A stretch of 64,000 bases of DNA from Dastarcus helophoroides (GCA_028583605.1 CM053326.1:849160-913159), one strand, 5' to 3'; counted from the stretch's first letter, positions 31,733-42,864 are shown. A program made the numbers and translations. Notes: generated by a model not told the origin, from the letters alone.

Positions 31733-32247
31733 TATATATTTATTTTTTCATCTTATTTTGACTCAATATCGTAAAAGCACTCTAATTTTCAATCAACAAA
31801 TCTCACATTAAAATTTTACCTTTTTCAAAAAAGTCGGTGGGCTTTTGTTTGTTAAAATGTCTACTTTCTGATGGGGTAAAAAAAATATACGTTACTATGG
31901 TACATCTCATAAAACTCAAAAAAACGAAAAGTACCCTAATTCGAACATTTTTTTATCTTTATGTACAATTTTGAGCTATTTGTTAAAATTTATACTTTAA
32001 TTACTTGAAAAACGTAGGATTTCATTTTACATTGATAAACAAAAAGTTGTAAATCAAAATATACTACTATAATTAACAACGAATAAGCTAACTAAAAGAG
32101 GAGAACGCAGTTGCAGAAAGACCTGAGACAATATTCCAGAGTTCAGTTATCAAAACCATACAAAAATACCATTTTTTGCAGAACAATTTTTATCTAACGA
32201 GAAAAACAAAGACAAAATAATAAAATCTAATAAAAATATTACAGTGA
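31733..32247. other. No gene seen
   Basis: AT-rich flank of the following pseudogene. Possible decayed upstream coding sequence, but no frame can be supported. Confidence 0.35.
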
Positions 32248-32712
32248 CAAGGATTTTCCTGTAAACAAGCAAAAGAAGATGCTGATGCTGACATAATTAA
32301 GACCTCGACAGAAATTGCCAGAGATACTAATAAAACTGTCATTGTTGTGGGTCAAGATATTGATCTTTTGGTCCTTTTGAATCAATTAAAATCTAATAAT
32401 CATGACATTTATTTTCTGAAGCCAGGTTCTGGAAATATAAAAGATCTTTTTTTCACGTCTAATAGTTTCAAATATGAATCCGTCAAAAACATCGTTGCAT
32501 TTCTGTATTGTTTTTCTGGTTGCAATACAACATCTGGATTTTCCGGAAAAGGAAAGAAAAGTATCGTGAATTCATTAATAGGCCATAGAAATTTATCAAA
32601 TTTGGCTAATATTTTTTTAAAAAAAGATGCAAACAAAGAAGATATAAAAAATGGATTACAATTAATCAAATCTATTTATAAATGTAAAAATGATAATAGT
32701 ACACTAAGTTAA
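32248..32712 (+). pseudogene. Fragment of a PIN/FEN1-like nuclease-type repeat gene
   Basis: An open frame of about 154 codons reads CKQAKEDADADIIKTSTEIA, TVIVVGQDIDLLVLLNQL, DIYFLKPGSG and VAFLYCFSGCNTTSGFSGKGK. A DAD cluster followed about 30 residues later by VVGxDxDLL resembles the acidic metal-binding pairs of XPG-I/FEN1 domains. The FSGC(D/N)TTS motif is common in multi-copy arthropod proteins of unknown role. The normal Asp before TTS is Asn here. The reading frame lacks an N-terminus, and its 3' part is duplicated in degraded form at 32735-32905. The family role is inferred, not shown. Confidence 0.5.
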
Positions 32713-32734
32713 TTGGGATTTCAAAAATATTGAT

Positions 32735-32905
32735 ACAACATCTGGATTTTCCGGAAAAGGAAAGAAAAGTATCGTGAATTCATTAATAGGCGATAAAAAT
32801 TTATCAAATTTGGCCAATATTGATGCAAACAAAGAAGATATAAAAAAAATGGAATACAATTAATGAAATCTATTTGTAAATGTAAAAATGATAATATTAC
32901 ACTAA
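32735..32905 (+). repeat. Tandem duplication of the preceding pseudogene's 3' part
   Basis: ACATCTGGATTTTCCGGAAA and GAATTCATTAATAGGC through AATGTAAAAATGATAAT repeat 32530-32705 with a deletion and frame changes. Confidence 0.8.
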
Positions 32906-33734
32906 ATCAATCTAAAAAAAATTTGAATTTCTACAAAAATTATTTAAAAAATCGCAAAATTCAACTTTTTTAAATAACTTTTGTAGAAATTCAAATTTTT
33001 AAACAAAAGCTAAAAAATCAAAGTTTTCACAATAACTCGAAATTTTCAAAAAAGTAGAATTTTTAAAAAAAGTTGGTCAAAACCTCAAAACCTAAATAAA
33101 AGTGGAAATTAAAAAAAAAAGGTAAAATATTTCCAAGACCGAAAAAGCTGGAAAAATGTAGAAATTTTCAAAAAAAAAATCTAAATTTTCGAAAAAAATC
33201 TTAACCTTGAAGATTTTTTCAAAATTTCGACTTGAAATTTTCGAAAGTTTTTTAGAATTTTCACTTTTTTTGAAAATTGTAACTTTTTGTTATCGAAGTT
33301 CGATTTCTTTGAAAGTTATGACTTTCTTCAAAATTTAAAGATTTTTCAAAAATTCTACTTTTTTGTCAAAATTTCGAGAACTTTAATTTTTTTTGACTTT
33401 AGTTTAAAAATTTGAATTTCTACAAAAATGTTTGTTTCAATGTTATTTTGAGTTTTGAGTTCAAAGGCAGAAGGAAATGATGTCGAAGTTTCGAGAAGAA
33501 ACTTCAAAATATTTTTAAAAATGTTCAGTATTTAGATTTAAACATCGGAAGAACGAAATTAAAGCAATAATTTCGAGATTGAAACTTAAATATTTTAGAG
33601 TTCATATTAAAAAAAGAACTCGTGAAAAAGTTGGATAAATTCGTGTGGAATTAGAAATACATTTATCATCGACGTCAGTTCTCAAAGAGTATAGGCAACT
33701 TTAAATACAATTGCGTAGATTAATCATTGCATAA
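32906..33734. other. AT-rich, no gene seen
   Basis: A small hairpin CTACAAAAATTATTTAAAAA / TTTTTTAAATAACTTTTGTAG lies at 32931-32990. The remainder is runs of TTTTGAAAATT-type words. Confidence 0.4.
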
Positions 33735-33910
33735 CTTTTTTGGGTTTTCAATGCCCATTTTTAGGCTCTTACAAGGTGAATTTTGAAAAATTCTTTCGTA
33801 GTGCTCACTTACGTTATACTTAGCAATTCGTCTGCAAAATTTTATTTTTCTAGAGCCACCCGTTTAGGCTGAACGTTGTCTGTCAGTCAGTGCTAGAGTT
33901 TTATTAAATA
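33735..33910 (+). repeat. Dispersed repeat D, copy 4
   Basis: Contains GGGTTTTCAATGCCCATTTT, GTAGTGCTCACTTACGT, CCCGTTTAGGCTGAACGTTG, TCTGTCAGTCAGTGCTAGAG and TTTTATTAAATAG. It is one of the most complete + strand copies. Confidence 0.75.
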
Positions 33911-34423
33911 GCTTGCCTTCATAATGACTTTCAAGGTACCTCACGTAAGAATTGAATATTTCAGTCATGACAATATTTCGTTTATAGATGACTTTGTGCA
34001 GAGAAAGTCATCCGTCAAGTACCACAAATTGGTGCCTTTATACAGTTCAGCGATGTGAAACCAGCGCAAAATGTTGAATTTGTTCCGGAAAAAAATGAAA
34101 TGAATTGTTACCTTGTTTAGTACAATTTTAAGAAAATGACTTTTTTCAAAGTTCCGTAACTCAGGAAAATTGAAATTAAAAAAAAACTTTGTATATCAAA
34201 TTGTAGATCAGTTTGTATTCTTTATAAACGAAAATAGTTATCGTTACGCTAAGTCGCTTAGATAAAAAGTTTTTTTTTTTCAATTTTTCATGAAAAATTA
34301 AAAAAAATACGAAAACGAATATGATTTTTATCTGAGACATTACGAATGTTATCTGATTCCATAAAAAATTTGATTGATTGTAGGAAAAAGTGCGCATATC
34401 TGAAAAGAGATATTTTTTTTTTG

Positions 34424-34610
34424 TGAAACGGACTGGTCCTTGGTTATCTTCAAAACTGAAATACAAATCTTGTCCCCTGAAACCAAGGAAAATTTAAAAA
34501 ATCAACAAAGGTTGTGTGTGCGTTTCGAAACGCGTTAGAGTAACTTTTGTTGCGTTTTTTAATTTTTTTTGGTTTCAGGGGACAAGATTTTTATTTTTAT
34601 TTTTCAATTA
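34424..34610. mobile_element. Fold-back element, family F, copy 2
   Basis: The left arm is GAAACGGACTGGTCCTTGGTTATCTTCAAAACTGAAATAC.. (positions 34424-34490). The right arm has the inverted AATTTTTTTTGGTTTCAGGG and GACAAGATTT. The core keeps GCGTTTCGAAACGCG and a pair of AACAAAGGTTG/AACTTTTGTTG words. Confidence 0.7.
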
Positions 34611-36080
34611 TAACCCAAAAAAAATTAGATAAAATTTCAAATTGATACACAAGTTAAAATGATTTAGGTAATTTAGTCTACAGTCTGTTCACTGTAGCAC
34701 TTGGTACGGAACCCTAATAAGCTCGACTTGTTTTTAGCTAAATTTTCATTTCTTAATTATGGTATTTTTTCAGTCATTTTAATACTACACTATCAATTTC
34801 TACTTTATTGCCAACATTTCTAGCGTCGTTTTTTTAATATGATTTTCTTCGACATTTAATTTCAAGTAAAAATTTCCCCCTTTTAGCAATTTTATGGATG
34901 GTGTTTTTTCCCTAATTGCAACGGCTTAGTCTTTCTCTGGAAAAATACCATTTCGCAACTATTGATATTAAGTAAAAAGACAAGATGACACGTAATATAA
35001 AATAAAGTAATGTAACTGGTAATATGTAAAAAAAAAAGTCATTATAAAACTAATAATATTTTGCCTTTGACGTTAACAAAGCAAAGGTGTCCAAACTGTT
35101 TACGAGGTTTTTAATGAAACACTCCTTTAAGTGCCATGTTTAAACTTTAATTAAAACTTATTGCGAATTGCTTTCAAAGTATTAGAGGGTATTTCATCTG
35201 CACTTTGTCCGATGAAAGTATTACGCTTTGTTTAGTGTAAGTGTTACAATGTAAATAAACACTGTAATCAACACTAAATAAATGACCAAGTAAATAAATG
35301 AAAGAATCTCTTTATGAATAAAAACACATGTATTTTTATTTAATGGTTTAATGGGGAAATATTCGATGGAAACTCTTTCTTTCTCCACTTTAACCTACAA
35401 AGCTTGGTTATCGAGCAACTTTTCGAGGATGTGCAATTAATCTCAGCCCTTAAAACTTGAAACGTAGTTAACTAAAGTTAGGTCGCCGTTTTATAATTAA
35501 GGCACAGGTGTTCATAAACTTTTCGAAGCACTCGAATGTCAAGATACAATTATTTTTTGGCATAATTTTCACGTAATATTCAGCTTTGGTTTAATTTTGT
35601 TCTCCAGTGGTTGTCCTATTTAAAACTCATTAAATGCTAGAAGATCTCATTTCAAGTTGGGTAACTGTTTGAAAACGAACCACCCCAAATATCTAAAAAA
35701 CAAAAATGTTATGTTCAAAATGCCGTTGTTGTGAAGGGGACACTTAATTAGTGTAGTTTTAGACCTCTTGGCCAGGACTGCAGCCACCTCAAAAATCTAT
35801 AACCTTCTCCACTGCTGTGGCCCCCTTTCTTTGGAGCAGTCAACACTATTTGATTTTGGAACTATTTTCGTCAACATTCCTATAACTAGTAACCTAATTT
35901 AATAACTTCTACTCAAAGTTCCTAATAACCACTGACAGTCGCATGCAACTGAGCTAAATTCTTTAGATTACGCCACTCGTCGTTGAGAGTGGCTCTGACG
36001 TGATTCAGTGTTACCATTTCTGCCACTTCAGAAGTCGCTGGCGCTCTCTAAGATGGAAAAATTATTCGAAAAGGGACCCA
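34611..36080. other. No gene seen
   Basis: Mostly single-copy AT-rich sequence inside the large intron between the ECL1 and TM2 exons. 35760-35890 is more GC-rich and may be a decayed element, but no motif could be fixed. Confidence 0.4.
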
Positions 36081-36130
36081 AACAGTGGCGGCTAGCGTAT
36101 AAGCACTGCAGAACTGCATCACCCCCAATT
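36081..36130 (+). mobile_element. Possible hAT-type transposon terminus
   Basis: ACAGTGGCGGCTAGCG followed by TATAAGCACTGCAGAACTGC and a C run resembles the CAGTGGCGGC start of some hAT elements. No matching inverted end was found in the window, so this is tentative. Confidence 0.25.
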
Positions 36131-37639
36131 TCGCTTACGAGTTTTTTTCTCAAAAATTTGTGAACACTTTTCATTACACAATGGTTTGTAGAAATTTTAA
36201 ATTTTCTCTCATTTTTTTTATAGAAATTTTAGGTTGTTTCACGAAGTTACGACATTTAAAAACATATTTTATTTTTAATTTTGATCAAAATCACATTTTT
36301 AAAAACTAATTTTTGTAAAAGTATTAAGGAAGAAATCAATATTTCGAGCAGGAATTAAAATATTAAGAAAAAAACTCAAATTTCTTTGTAATTATTTTCC
36401 CAAAATGTTGACATTTTCAATTTCAAGGAAAATCTAAATCCAACCCATCTCGCATTTTACTATTTCTCTAAAAAAATAAGTCAATACGGCATCTTCAAAT
36501 TTTTACCTCAAATCTCATTTTGTATAAAAATTTTTAGTTTTTTTCAGATATTTCGATTTTTTTAGGAAATTTTGATTTTTTCTGCAGTTTTCATGTTTCC
36601 TAAATATTTTATAAAAATAAATTTTCTCGAAATTTCCATTTTTCATAAAAGTGTTGTTCCTAAAATTTCTTCTAGAAATTCTAACTTCTCCAGATTTTTC
36701 TTTGTTCCTTCAATTTGCTTAAAATTGTCAAGTTTTTTCACAACACCTTTGACAATTTAAAGTTTATTTTATTTTGTAGTTTTCACAAAAAAAGTTTGGA
36801 AAAAACCCTGAAAACTTTATAAAAATTTCAACACTTTAGGAAAAACAATAAATTTCGACTTATTTGTAAAGATTTACCATTTTTTTTTTCAAATTTCGAT
36901 TTTTTCTCTAAGAGATTCTGCGTTTTTTTTCTATGAAATTTGTGTTTTTCTCTAAACATTTTACACAAAGAACTTTTTTAGAAATTTTGACTTTTTCTGG
37001 AGATTTTGTCTTTAAAATATTTTTTCTTATAGAAATTTTGATTTCTCTCTAATCTGATTTGAAAACTTAAAAGTTTTTGAACGAAATTTTAATATTTTAA
37101 AGTTCATTTTATTTTGTAATTTTGGTACGAAACTTAAAATTGTTCAGTAAAAATTTAGGGAAAATAAACTACAAATCTGCATAAAAATAAGAAAACTTTG
37201 GAAAAAATATTGAAACTTCAAGAAAAAATGAACCTTGCTAACTTCAACCTTTTTTACAATTTGATATTTCTCTTAAAAAATTACAACTACAGTAGGACCA
37301 AAGAAAATTCTAAATCGAAATTTCCAATTTTTCTAGAAACGTTAAATTTATTCTTGAAATTTTAAAGTTCGAATTTGAAATTCAAATTTCGATAAAAAAA
37401 AAGATCGAAATTTAAAGATTAAACTCAAAGCTTCAAGAGAAAGAAGACTATATTGCTAAAAAAAGTTGAAATTTCTTATTTGTAAACATTTTATACAAAG
37501 AATTTTTTTAGAAATTTTGACTTTTTCTGGAGATTTTGTTTTTAAAATATTTTTTCTTGTAGAAATTTTGATTTCTCTCTAATCTGATTTGAAAAATTAA
37601 AAGTTTTTGAACAGACGAACAGATAGATCGAGGTTTTCA
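36131..37639. other. AT-rich, no gene seen
   Basis: Dense TTTTTAGAAATTTTGA-like words. A block near 36960-37070 (ACACAAAGAACTTTTTTAGA.., GGAGATTTTGT) recurs near 37490-37600, a local duplication about 530 bp apart. Confidence 0.5.
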
Positions 37640-38297
37640 AAAGTCCAAATATTGAGAAGTTAAAATTTTGGAAAAAGTTTAAATGTTTGGTAGTAAAATT
37701 TTGAATCAGTGGAACATGTTTTTAAAAAGTTGAAATTTTAGGTCAAAAAAATTAAAATTTTGAAAAACTGGACCTTTGACTCTTTAAATTTTCGACTTTT
37801 TTCTAAATTTTATCCTTGTTTATAATTTTTTTTTGGAAAATTAAAACTTTTTTATTGAAAATTTCGATTCCTAATAATTTCGACTGGTTTTTATTTAAAT
37901 GTTAACTATTTTTCAAAATTTCGATTTTTTTTTTATCTTTATTTGTTGAAAATTTCGCTACTTCCCAATTTTCGAAATTCTTTCAAACTTTCGATGTTTT
38001 TGAAAATTTTATGAAATGTTTGACAGTTTTTCAAAATTTTAATTTCAAAAAGTCGAAAGTCGAAATATTGAGAAGTTAAAATTTTGGAAAAAATTTAAAT
38101 TTTGATAGTAAAATTCTGAATCGAAGTGGAACATTTTTTTAAAAAGTTGAAATTTTAGGTTAAAAAAATTAAAATTTTGAAAAACTGTCAAACATTTCAT
38201 AAAATTTTCAAAAACATCGAAATTTTGAAAGAATTTCGAAAATTAGGAAGTAGCGAAATTTTCAACAAATAAAAATCAAAAAATAGTCGAAACTTTG
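37640..38297. repeat. Compound tandem and inverted duplication next to the TTCTC array
   Basis: 37640-37765 recurs directly at 38060-38190 (ATATTGAGAAGTTAAAATTT, GTGGAACAT..TTTAAAAAGTTG). Separately, 37905-38045 is inverted at 38165-38297: GAAAATTTCGCTACTTCC at 37959 against GGAAGTAGCGAAATTTTC at 38250. The inverted arm ends where the TTCTC array starts. Confidence 0.75.
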
Positions 38298-39087
38298 CTT
38301 CTCTTCTCTTCTCTTCTCTTCTCTTCTCTTCTCTTCTCTTCTCTTCTCTTCTCTTCTCTTCTCTTCTCTTCTCTTCTTTCTCTTCTCTTCTCTTCTTTCT
38401 CTTCCCTTCCCTTCCCTTCCCTTCCCTTCTCTTCTCGTGTCTTCTCTTCTCTTCTCTTCTCTTCTCTTCTCTTCTCTTCTCTTCTCTTCTCTTCTCTTCT
38501 CTTCTCTTCTCTTCTCTTCTCTTCTCTTCTCTTCTCTTCTCTTCTCTTCTCTTCTCTTCTCTTCTCTTCTCTTCTCTTCTCTTCTCTTCTCTTCTCTTCT
38601 CTTCTCTTCTCTTCTCTTCTCTTCTCTTCTCTTCTCTTCTCTTCTCTTCTCTTCTCTTCTCTGCTTTCTCTGCTCTGCTCTGCTCTTCTCTGCCCTTCTC
38701 TTCTCTTCTCTTCTCTTCTCTTCTCTTCTCTTCTCTTCTCTTCTCTTCTCTTCTGTTCTCTTCTCTTCTCTTCTCTTCTCTTCTCTTCTCTTCTCTTCTC
38801 TTCTCTTCTCTTCTCTTTTCAGCTCTTCTCTTCTCTTCTCTTCTTTTCTCTTCTCTTCTCTTCTCTTCTCTTCTCTGCTCTTCTCTTCTCTTCTCTTCTC
38901 TTTTCAGCTCTTCTCTTCTCTTCTCTTCTTTTCTCTTCTCTTCTCTTCTCTTCTCTTCTCTGCTCTGCTCTGCTCTGCTCTTTTCTGCTCTTCTCTGCCC
39001 TTCTCTTCTCTTCTCTTCTCTTCTCTTCTCTTCTCTTCTCTTCTCTTCTCTTCTCTTCTCTTCTCCTCTCTTCTCTTCTCTCTCTCC
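38298..39087. repeat. Pentanucleotide array (TTCTC)n
   Basis: Homopyrimidine array with scattered TTCCC, TCTGC and TTTTCAGC variants. The block with TTTTCAGCTCTTCTC is repeated at 38816 and 38902, showing local tandem duplication. The RREEK/SLLFS frames are artefacts. Confidence 0.95.
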
Positions 39088-39625
39088 CTGCAGCGGCTGG
39101 TGGCTAGAACTAAAACTCTGGGAAGAAGCCGAATTACAGGCAGTAAAAGAATTACCTCGTTCACAAGTAGTCGTGGGATACTTTCCGAACAGTTCGGAGA
39201 ATCCTACTGAAAAGATTTTAGGATCCATGAAAGCCCAAAACGAGAGCACGAGCGCAGAGTACTCAAACAGGATAAAGTAAGTAAAGTAAAATAAGTAAAA
39301 TACTCAATCGAGTAAATGAGAAAACCTCCGCTCAACTCAGGCTATCGGGAACCTTTCTTGTGAACTTTAAGTTTGGTCAAGTTCATCCAAGGCCAAGGAC
39401 GAGCACACAGAAAGTTAAAGAGCCAGGAAACATAACCAAATTGGCTGAGGCAGCAAAGCCTATGAAAAGTGCATTCCATAAAGAAAACGCCCCTCAGCGG
39501 CCTTCGAGAAATGCATCCTCCAAAGGTAAGGCTATTTCACTTTCAAAGAAACCTCCAACCAATGGAAGAAGCAGAAGGGATTCACGAAAGATCCAGACAG
39601 GAAAGAGGTCGTAAGCTTCAAAAAC
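39088..39625 (+). pseudogene. Retroelement ORF1 remnant (DUF4780-like C-terminal part)
   Basis: Directly after the array, one frame reads LWEEAELQAVKELPRSQVVV, GYFPNSSENPTEKILGSMKA and QNESTSAEY. This follows the W.ga.L.....elP........p....d...iL..l..QN..l pattern of DUF4780. It is followed by stops, a short GTAAGTAAAGTAAAATAAGT run and a basic tail (KKPPTNGRSRRDSRK) that would suit ORF1's C-terminus. It lies just upstream of a LINE endonuclease start and is probably the same element. Confidence 0.5.
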
Positions 39626-39649
39626 AGTAGCACGTAGTAAGTCTCTATC

Positions 39650-39768
39650 TCTGAATATGAAAGTTTGGCTATCGAAACGCATTAGAGCAACCTCTGTTGT
39701 GTTTTTTCATCTTTCTTGGTTTCAGAAGACAAAATTTGTATTTCAATTTCCAAAAATAGAGTCAAAAA
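39650..39768. mobile_element. Fold-back element, family F, copy 3 (half)
   Basis: Only the right-hand arm is present: GTTTGGCTATCGAAACGCAT, TAGAGCAACCTCTGTTGTG, CATCTTTCTTGGTTTCAGAA, TTTGTATTTCAATTT. Confidence 0.7.
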
Positions 39769-39769
39769 A

Positions 39770-39945
39770 TACCTCTATCGGTTGCATCCAAGTAAACCTT
39801 CATTATGCAAAAGCTGCCTTGAACGTGCTTAGTCGAAGATCTATTTGGGAGAAACTAGATATAGTGCTCATCCAAGAGCCTTAGGTGAATAGAGGACAAA
39901 TTAGCGGCCTCCCAATCGAAATATGTAAGCTAATTTATAATGACC
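39770..39945 (+). pseudogene. N-terminal part of a LINE endonuclease (5' half of a split element)
   Basis: The frame gives CIQVNLHYAKAALNVLSRRS and WEKLDIVLIQEP, then a stop (TAG at 39882 where these elements have Trp), then VNRGQISGLP. The N..H.KAA....L...LDI.LIQEPW pattern is the start of the endonuclease in Jockey-type ORF2. The continuation of this domain lies 1.9 kb away at 41878, on the other side of a CR1-like insertion. Confidence 0.65.
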
Positions 39946-41836
39946 AAGTTGAGAAGTGCCCTCCAGAGTTGACTTCTGGCTTAAGCAAATTGTTCACACT
40001 CTCTTACAACAAAGGTGTATTCCCTAACATCTGGAAATCCGCTACGGTGCAACCTGTCCTTAAAAAGGGAAAAAGGAATCTAGCTAACAACTATCGCCCT
40101 ATATCTTTGTTGCCCGTTATGTCTAAAGTGATGGAAAAGGTTACCAACATTGAGATTCTCAAATTTCTGGAGGAAAATAGAATCTTGAACAGGCAATACG
40201 GTTTTAGACTACAACGTTCCACTGGCGATCTACTGCCATATGTCCCTCATATCTGTAACTCAACTATGGGAAAACATGGTGAGGCTAGGATTGTGACATT
40301 GGATATCTCAAAGGCTTTCGACAGAGTCTGTCACCGATCTCTTCTCACCAAAGTAACATCTTTATGGTCTTCCACCTGGGCTCTGCCATTTGGCATCCAA
40401 TTTTCTCGCTGACAGATCTCTTCAGGTCATCGTCGATGGCATCTCATCCGAGACATTTGCGATTAATGCAGGAATGCCTCAGGGGTCTGTTCTGTCTCCT
40501 ACTCTATTTCTGTTACACATAAATGATCTCTTAGAGTCTGGCACCGATCTCTTCTCGCCAAATTAACATCTTATGGTCTTCCTTCTGGATTCTGTCATTT
40601 GATATCCAATTTTCCCACTGACAGATCTTTTCAGGTCATCGTCGATGGCATCTCATCCGAGACATTTGCGATTAACGCAGGGCTGCCTCAGGGGTCTGTT
40701 CTATCTCCTACTCTATTTCTGTTACATATAAACGATCTCTTAGCTTCAACTTCCAATCCTATATACAGCTACGCAAATGATAGTATCTTTGTGTCATCTT
40801 TTTTCTCCGACAAACCATTATCCGTCGCTGCTTTGGATCGACTAAGAGAATAGAAGATACAGATGGTTAATCGAAATCTCGAACTCATTTTGGAATGTGA
40901 TAAGAAAAATTTGGTTTACTTTAACGATTTGAAAACCTAAGCCGCAGTTTTCTCTAAGAAAACCTTAAGAGATAATGCAACAAACATACTAATGGAGGGT
41001 AAAATCCTCTCGATGGGATCTAATCTATCTATCCCAGAAGTGAATGCCAGCACTAACTTCTCTTGGGACGATTATGTGCGCGCCATTGCTAAATCCGTCT
41101 CTCAGAAGCTAGGCTTTCTTTTTAGAGCTAAAAAGTACTTCACATCTCATCAGCTATCACTGCAAAGCTCAAGTCAGGCCAACACTAACCAATACTGTTC
41201 TCATGTTTGGCCATGTTCAGCCCCAAAACACACTTAAGCTCTCTTGGATTCAATTCAAAGAAGAGCGATTCGCCTAATTGATGACGAGAGTCTGACCGAT
41301 TCTCTCGAAACACTAGAGCACAGGCGGATGGTTGGTGACTTGTCTCTTCTCTACAACTGCTATGATGGAAGATGCTCGCAGTAATTAATAGCACTGATCC
41401 CCACAAGGGCAAGATTCTTGAGGCATACAAAACAATTAAAAACAGCAAATTTCTGTGCGCTCCACTAGAGCACAGGCTTATGGTTGGTGATTTGTTTCTT
41501 TTTATAAGTACTATCATGAAAGATACTCGCAGGAACTAATAGGGTTGATCCTTCGAAGGGCAGGATTCTTGAGGCGTACTAGACAGTCGAAGACAGCAAA
41601 TTCCTGTGCAGTCCAGCTTAATACAGTGAGAACTTCTGTCTACGGACACTTTTTTGTCTATAGAACTTCCAAGTTATGGAACTTGTTACCGAAAGGAATT
41701 TTCCCCAAAAAATTACAACCTCTCCTTGTTTAAGAAGGAGGCTCATCGCCATCTAACCTTGTTTCGGCATCCTACTCGCAGTGCTTTGAAAGCATAATGG
41801 GATTACCCTTTGCGAGTGGATTAAATCTAAAAAAAA
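39945..41836 (+). mobile_element. CR1-like LINE fragment nested in a LINE endonuclease
   Basis: A 5'-truncated non-LTR element with RT and 3' end. The RT motifs are PPELTSGLSKLFTLSYNKG, WKSATVQPVLKKG, NNYRPISLLPVMSKVMEK, QYGFRLQRSTGDLL, LDISKAFDRVCHRSLL and GLPQGSVLSPTLFLLHINDL. The catalytic box is YAND (AAT at 40776) instead of YADD. Two internal tandem duplications are present: 40326-40535 repeated at 40536-40745, and 41312-41463 repeated at 41464-41620. The 3' part has LDSIQRRAIRLIDDESL, the LETLEHR block and a SKLWNLLPKGIF block. It ends GGATTAAATCTAAAAAAAAA. Stops and frameshifts throughout show that it is dead. Confidence 0.8.
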
Positions 41837-41877
41837 AATTCACCAACACAACAAAATAAATTTCGTATCTTTTCCAG

Positions 41878-42340
41878 AGTTCATCAAGAAGGACTTAGCA
41901 GTAGTAGAGGTGGAAGTGTCAACGTCAGGGGATATGCAAAAGGTAGTCATTGCCTCTGCATATTTTCCTGGGAAAAACACAGTACAATTACCACCAGAGG
42001 ACGTTAAACGAGTCATTAACTAGTGCAAAGAAAAGCACAAACATCGTAGGCTGTAATGCTAACTCACATCATGCACCATGGGGCAGCACAAACCTAAACT
42101 AACGAGATGAATATTTGTCACGTATTAATAAAGACATTATCAATACTGATAACAATTCCACCTTTATAAACAGTGTAAGGAGGGAAGCGTTAGATATAGC
42201 ACTGGCCAGCACCTTTATAAGTAACTTAATCTATAACTGGAATGTCTTAAAAGATAGGCTTCACACGACGCACGTAATTTCACCTTCGCATTGCGAACAA
42301 CCCTGGACAGAGCTACAAGAATTAGCAACATTTGGCTAAG
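41878..42340 (+). pseudogene. C-terminal part of the split LINE endonuclease
   Basis: In broken frames: EFIKKDLAVVEVEV, VVIASAYFPGKNTVQLPPED, GCNANSHHAPWGSTNLN, STFINSVRREALDIALAS and FISNLIYNW. The GC(D/N)AN.HH..WGS and R.E.LD..L.S motifs are the central and C-terminal endonuclease blocks of Jockey-type ORF2. It continues the N-terminal piece at 39770-39945. Catalytic Asp to Asn in the GC-D-AN block and several stops mark it as inactive. Confidence 0.65.
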
Positions 42341-42864
42341 CGTTTGGCGACGCTGTTATATTTTTAATGACATTTCTTAAAAATTTTCAATAAACATTTT
42401 GATTTGGGTAATATTGGAACATTCACAGTTAAATGTTTTAACTTTTATGACCATTGTAAAACATAAAATAGCTGAGTATATATTTGCTATTATATAACGA
42501 ATAATTGTGATAAATACATTGAATTATGTCACGACGAATAAATCGAAAGATTCAGATAATAGCAGGATCAAGGGTAGCTAGTATTAGTCGCGTCTGTCAC
42601 CTTAATTTGATGTATGTGATATAAAATTTTAGGTATTCATGCATATACCAAAACATATAAACATTTTAGACTAGTTCCAGAATAATTAAATTACTTCATA
42701 TTCGATAACATCAGGAAAAATTCGGTCACTGTTAATTCCTAGTTTTAAGTTTTCACTTCTGTCGGCAGTCTACCGTCTATTTTTTTACATTCAATAACAT
42801 TTTCATTAATAAGAAATTTGTAATTTAACTAATATCCAATCAATTAAAATACTTTTGTACTTAC

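Noticed and set aside
29391..31761. RERERE, RREEKR and SLLFS frames
   Set aside because: Translations of GA and TTCTC microsatellites; present in multiple frames.
38197..39249. 350-codon frame rich in REEKRREEKR
   Set aside because: It spans the TTCTC array and flanking non-coding DNA; only the last part overlaps a real ORF1 remnant, on the other strand.
40992..41237. Separate short gene
   Set aside because: It is part of the CR1-like RT thumb region, broken by frameshifts.
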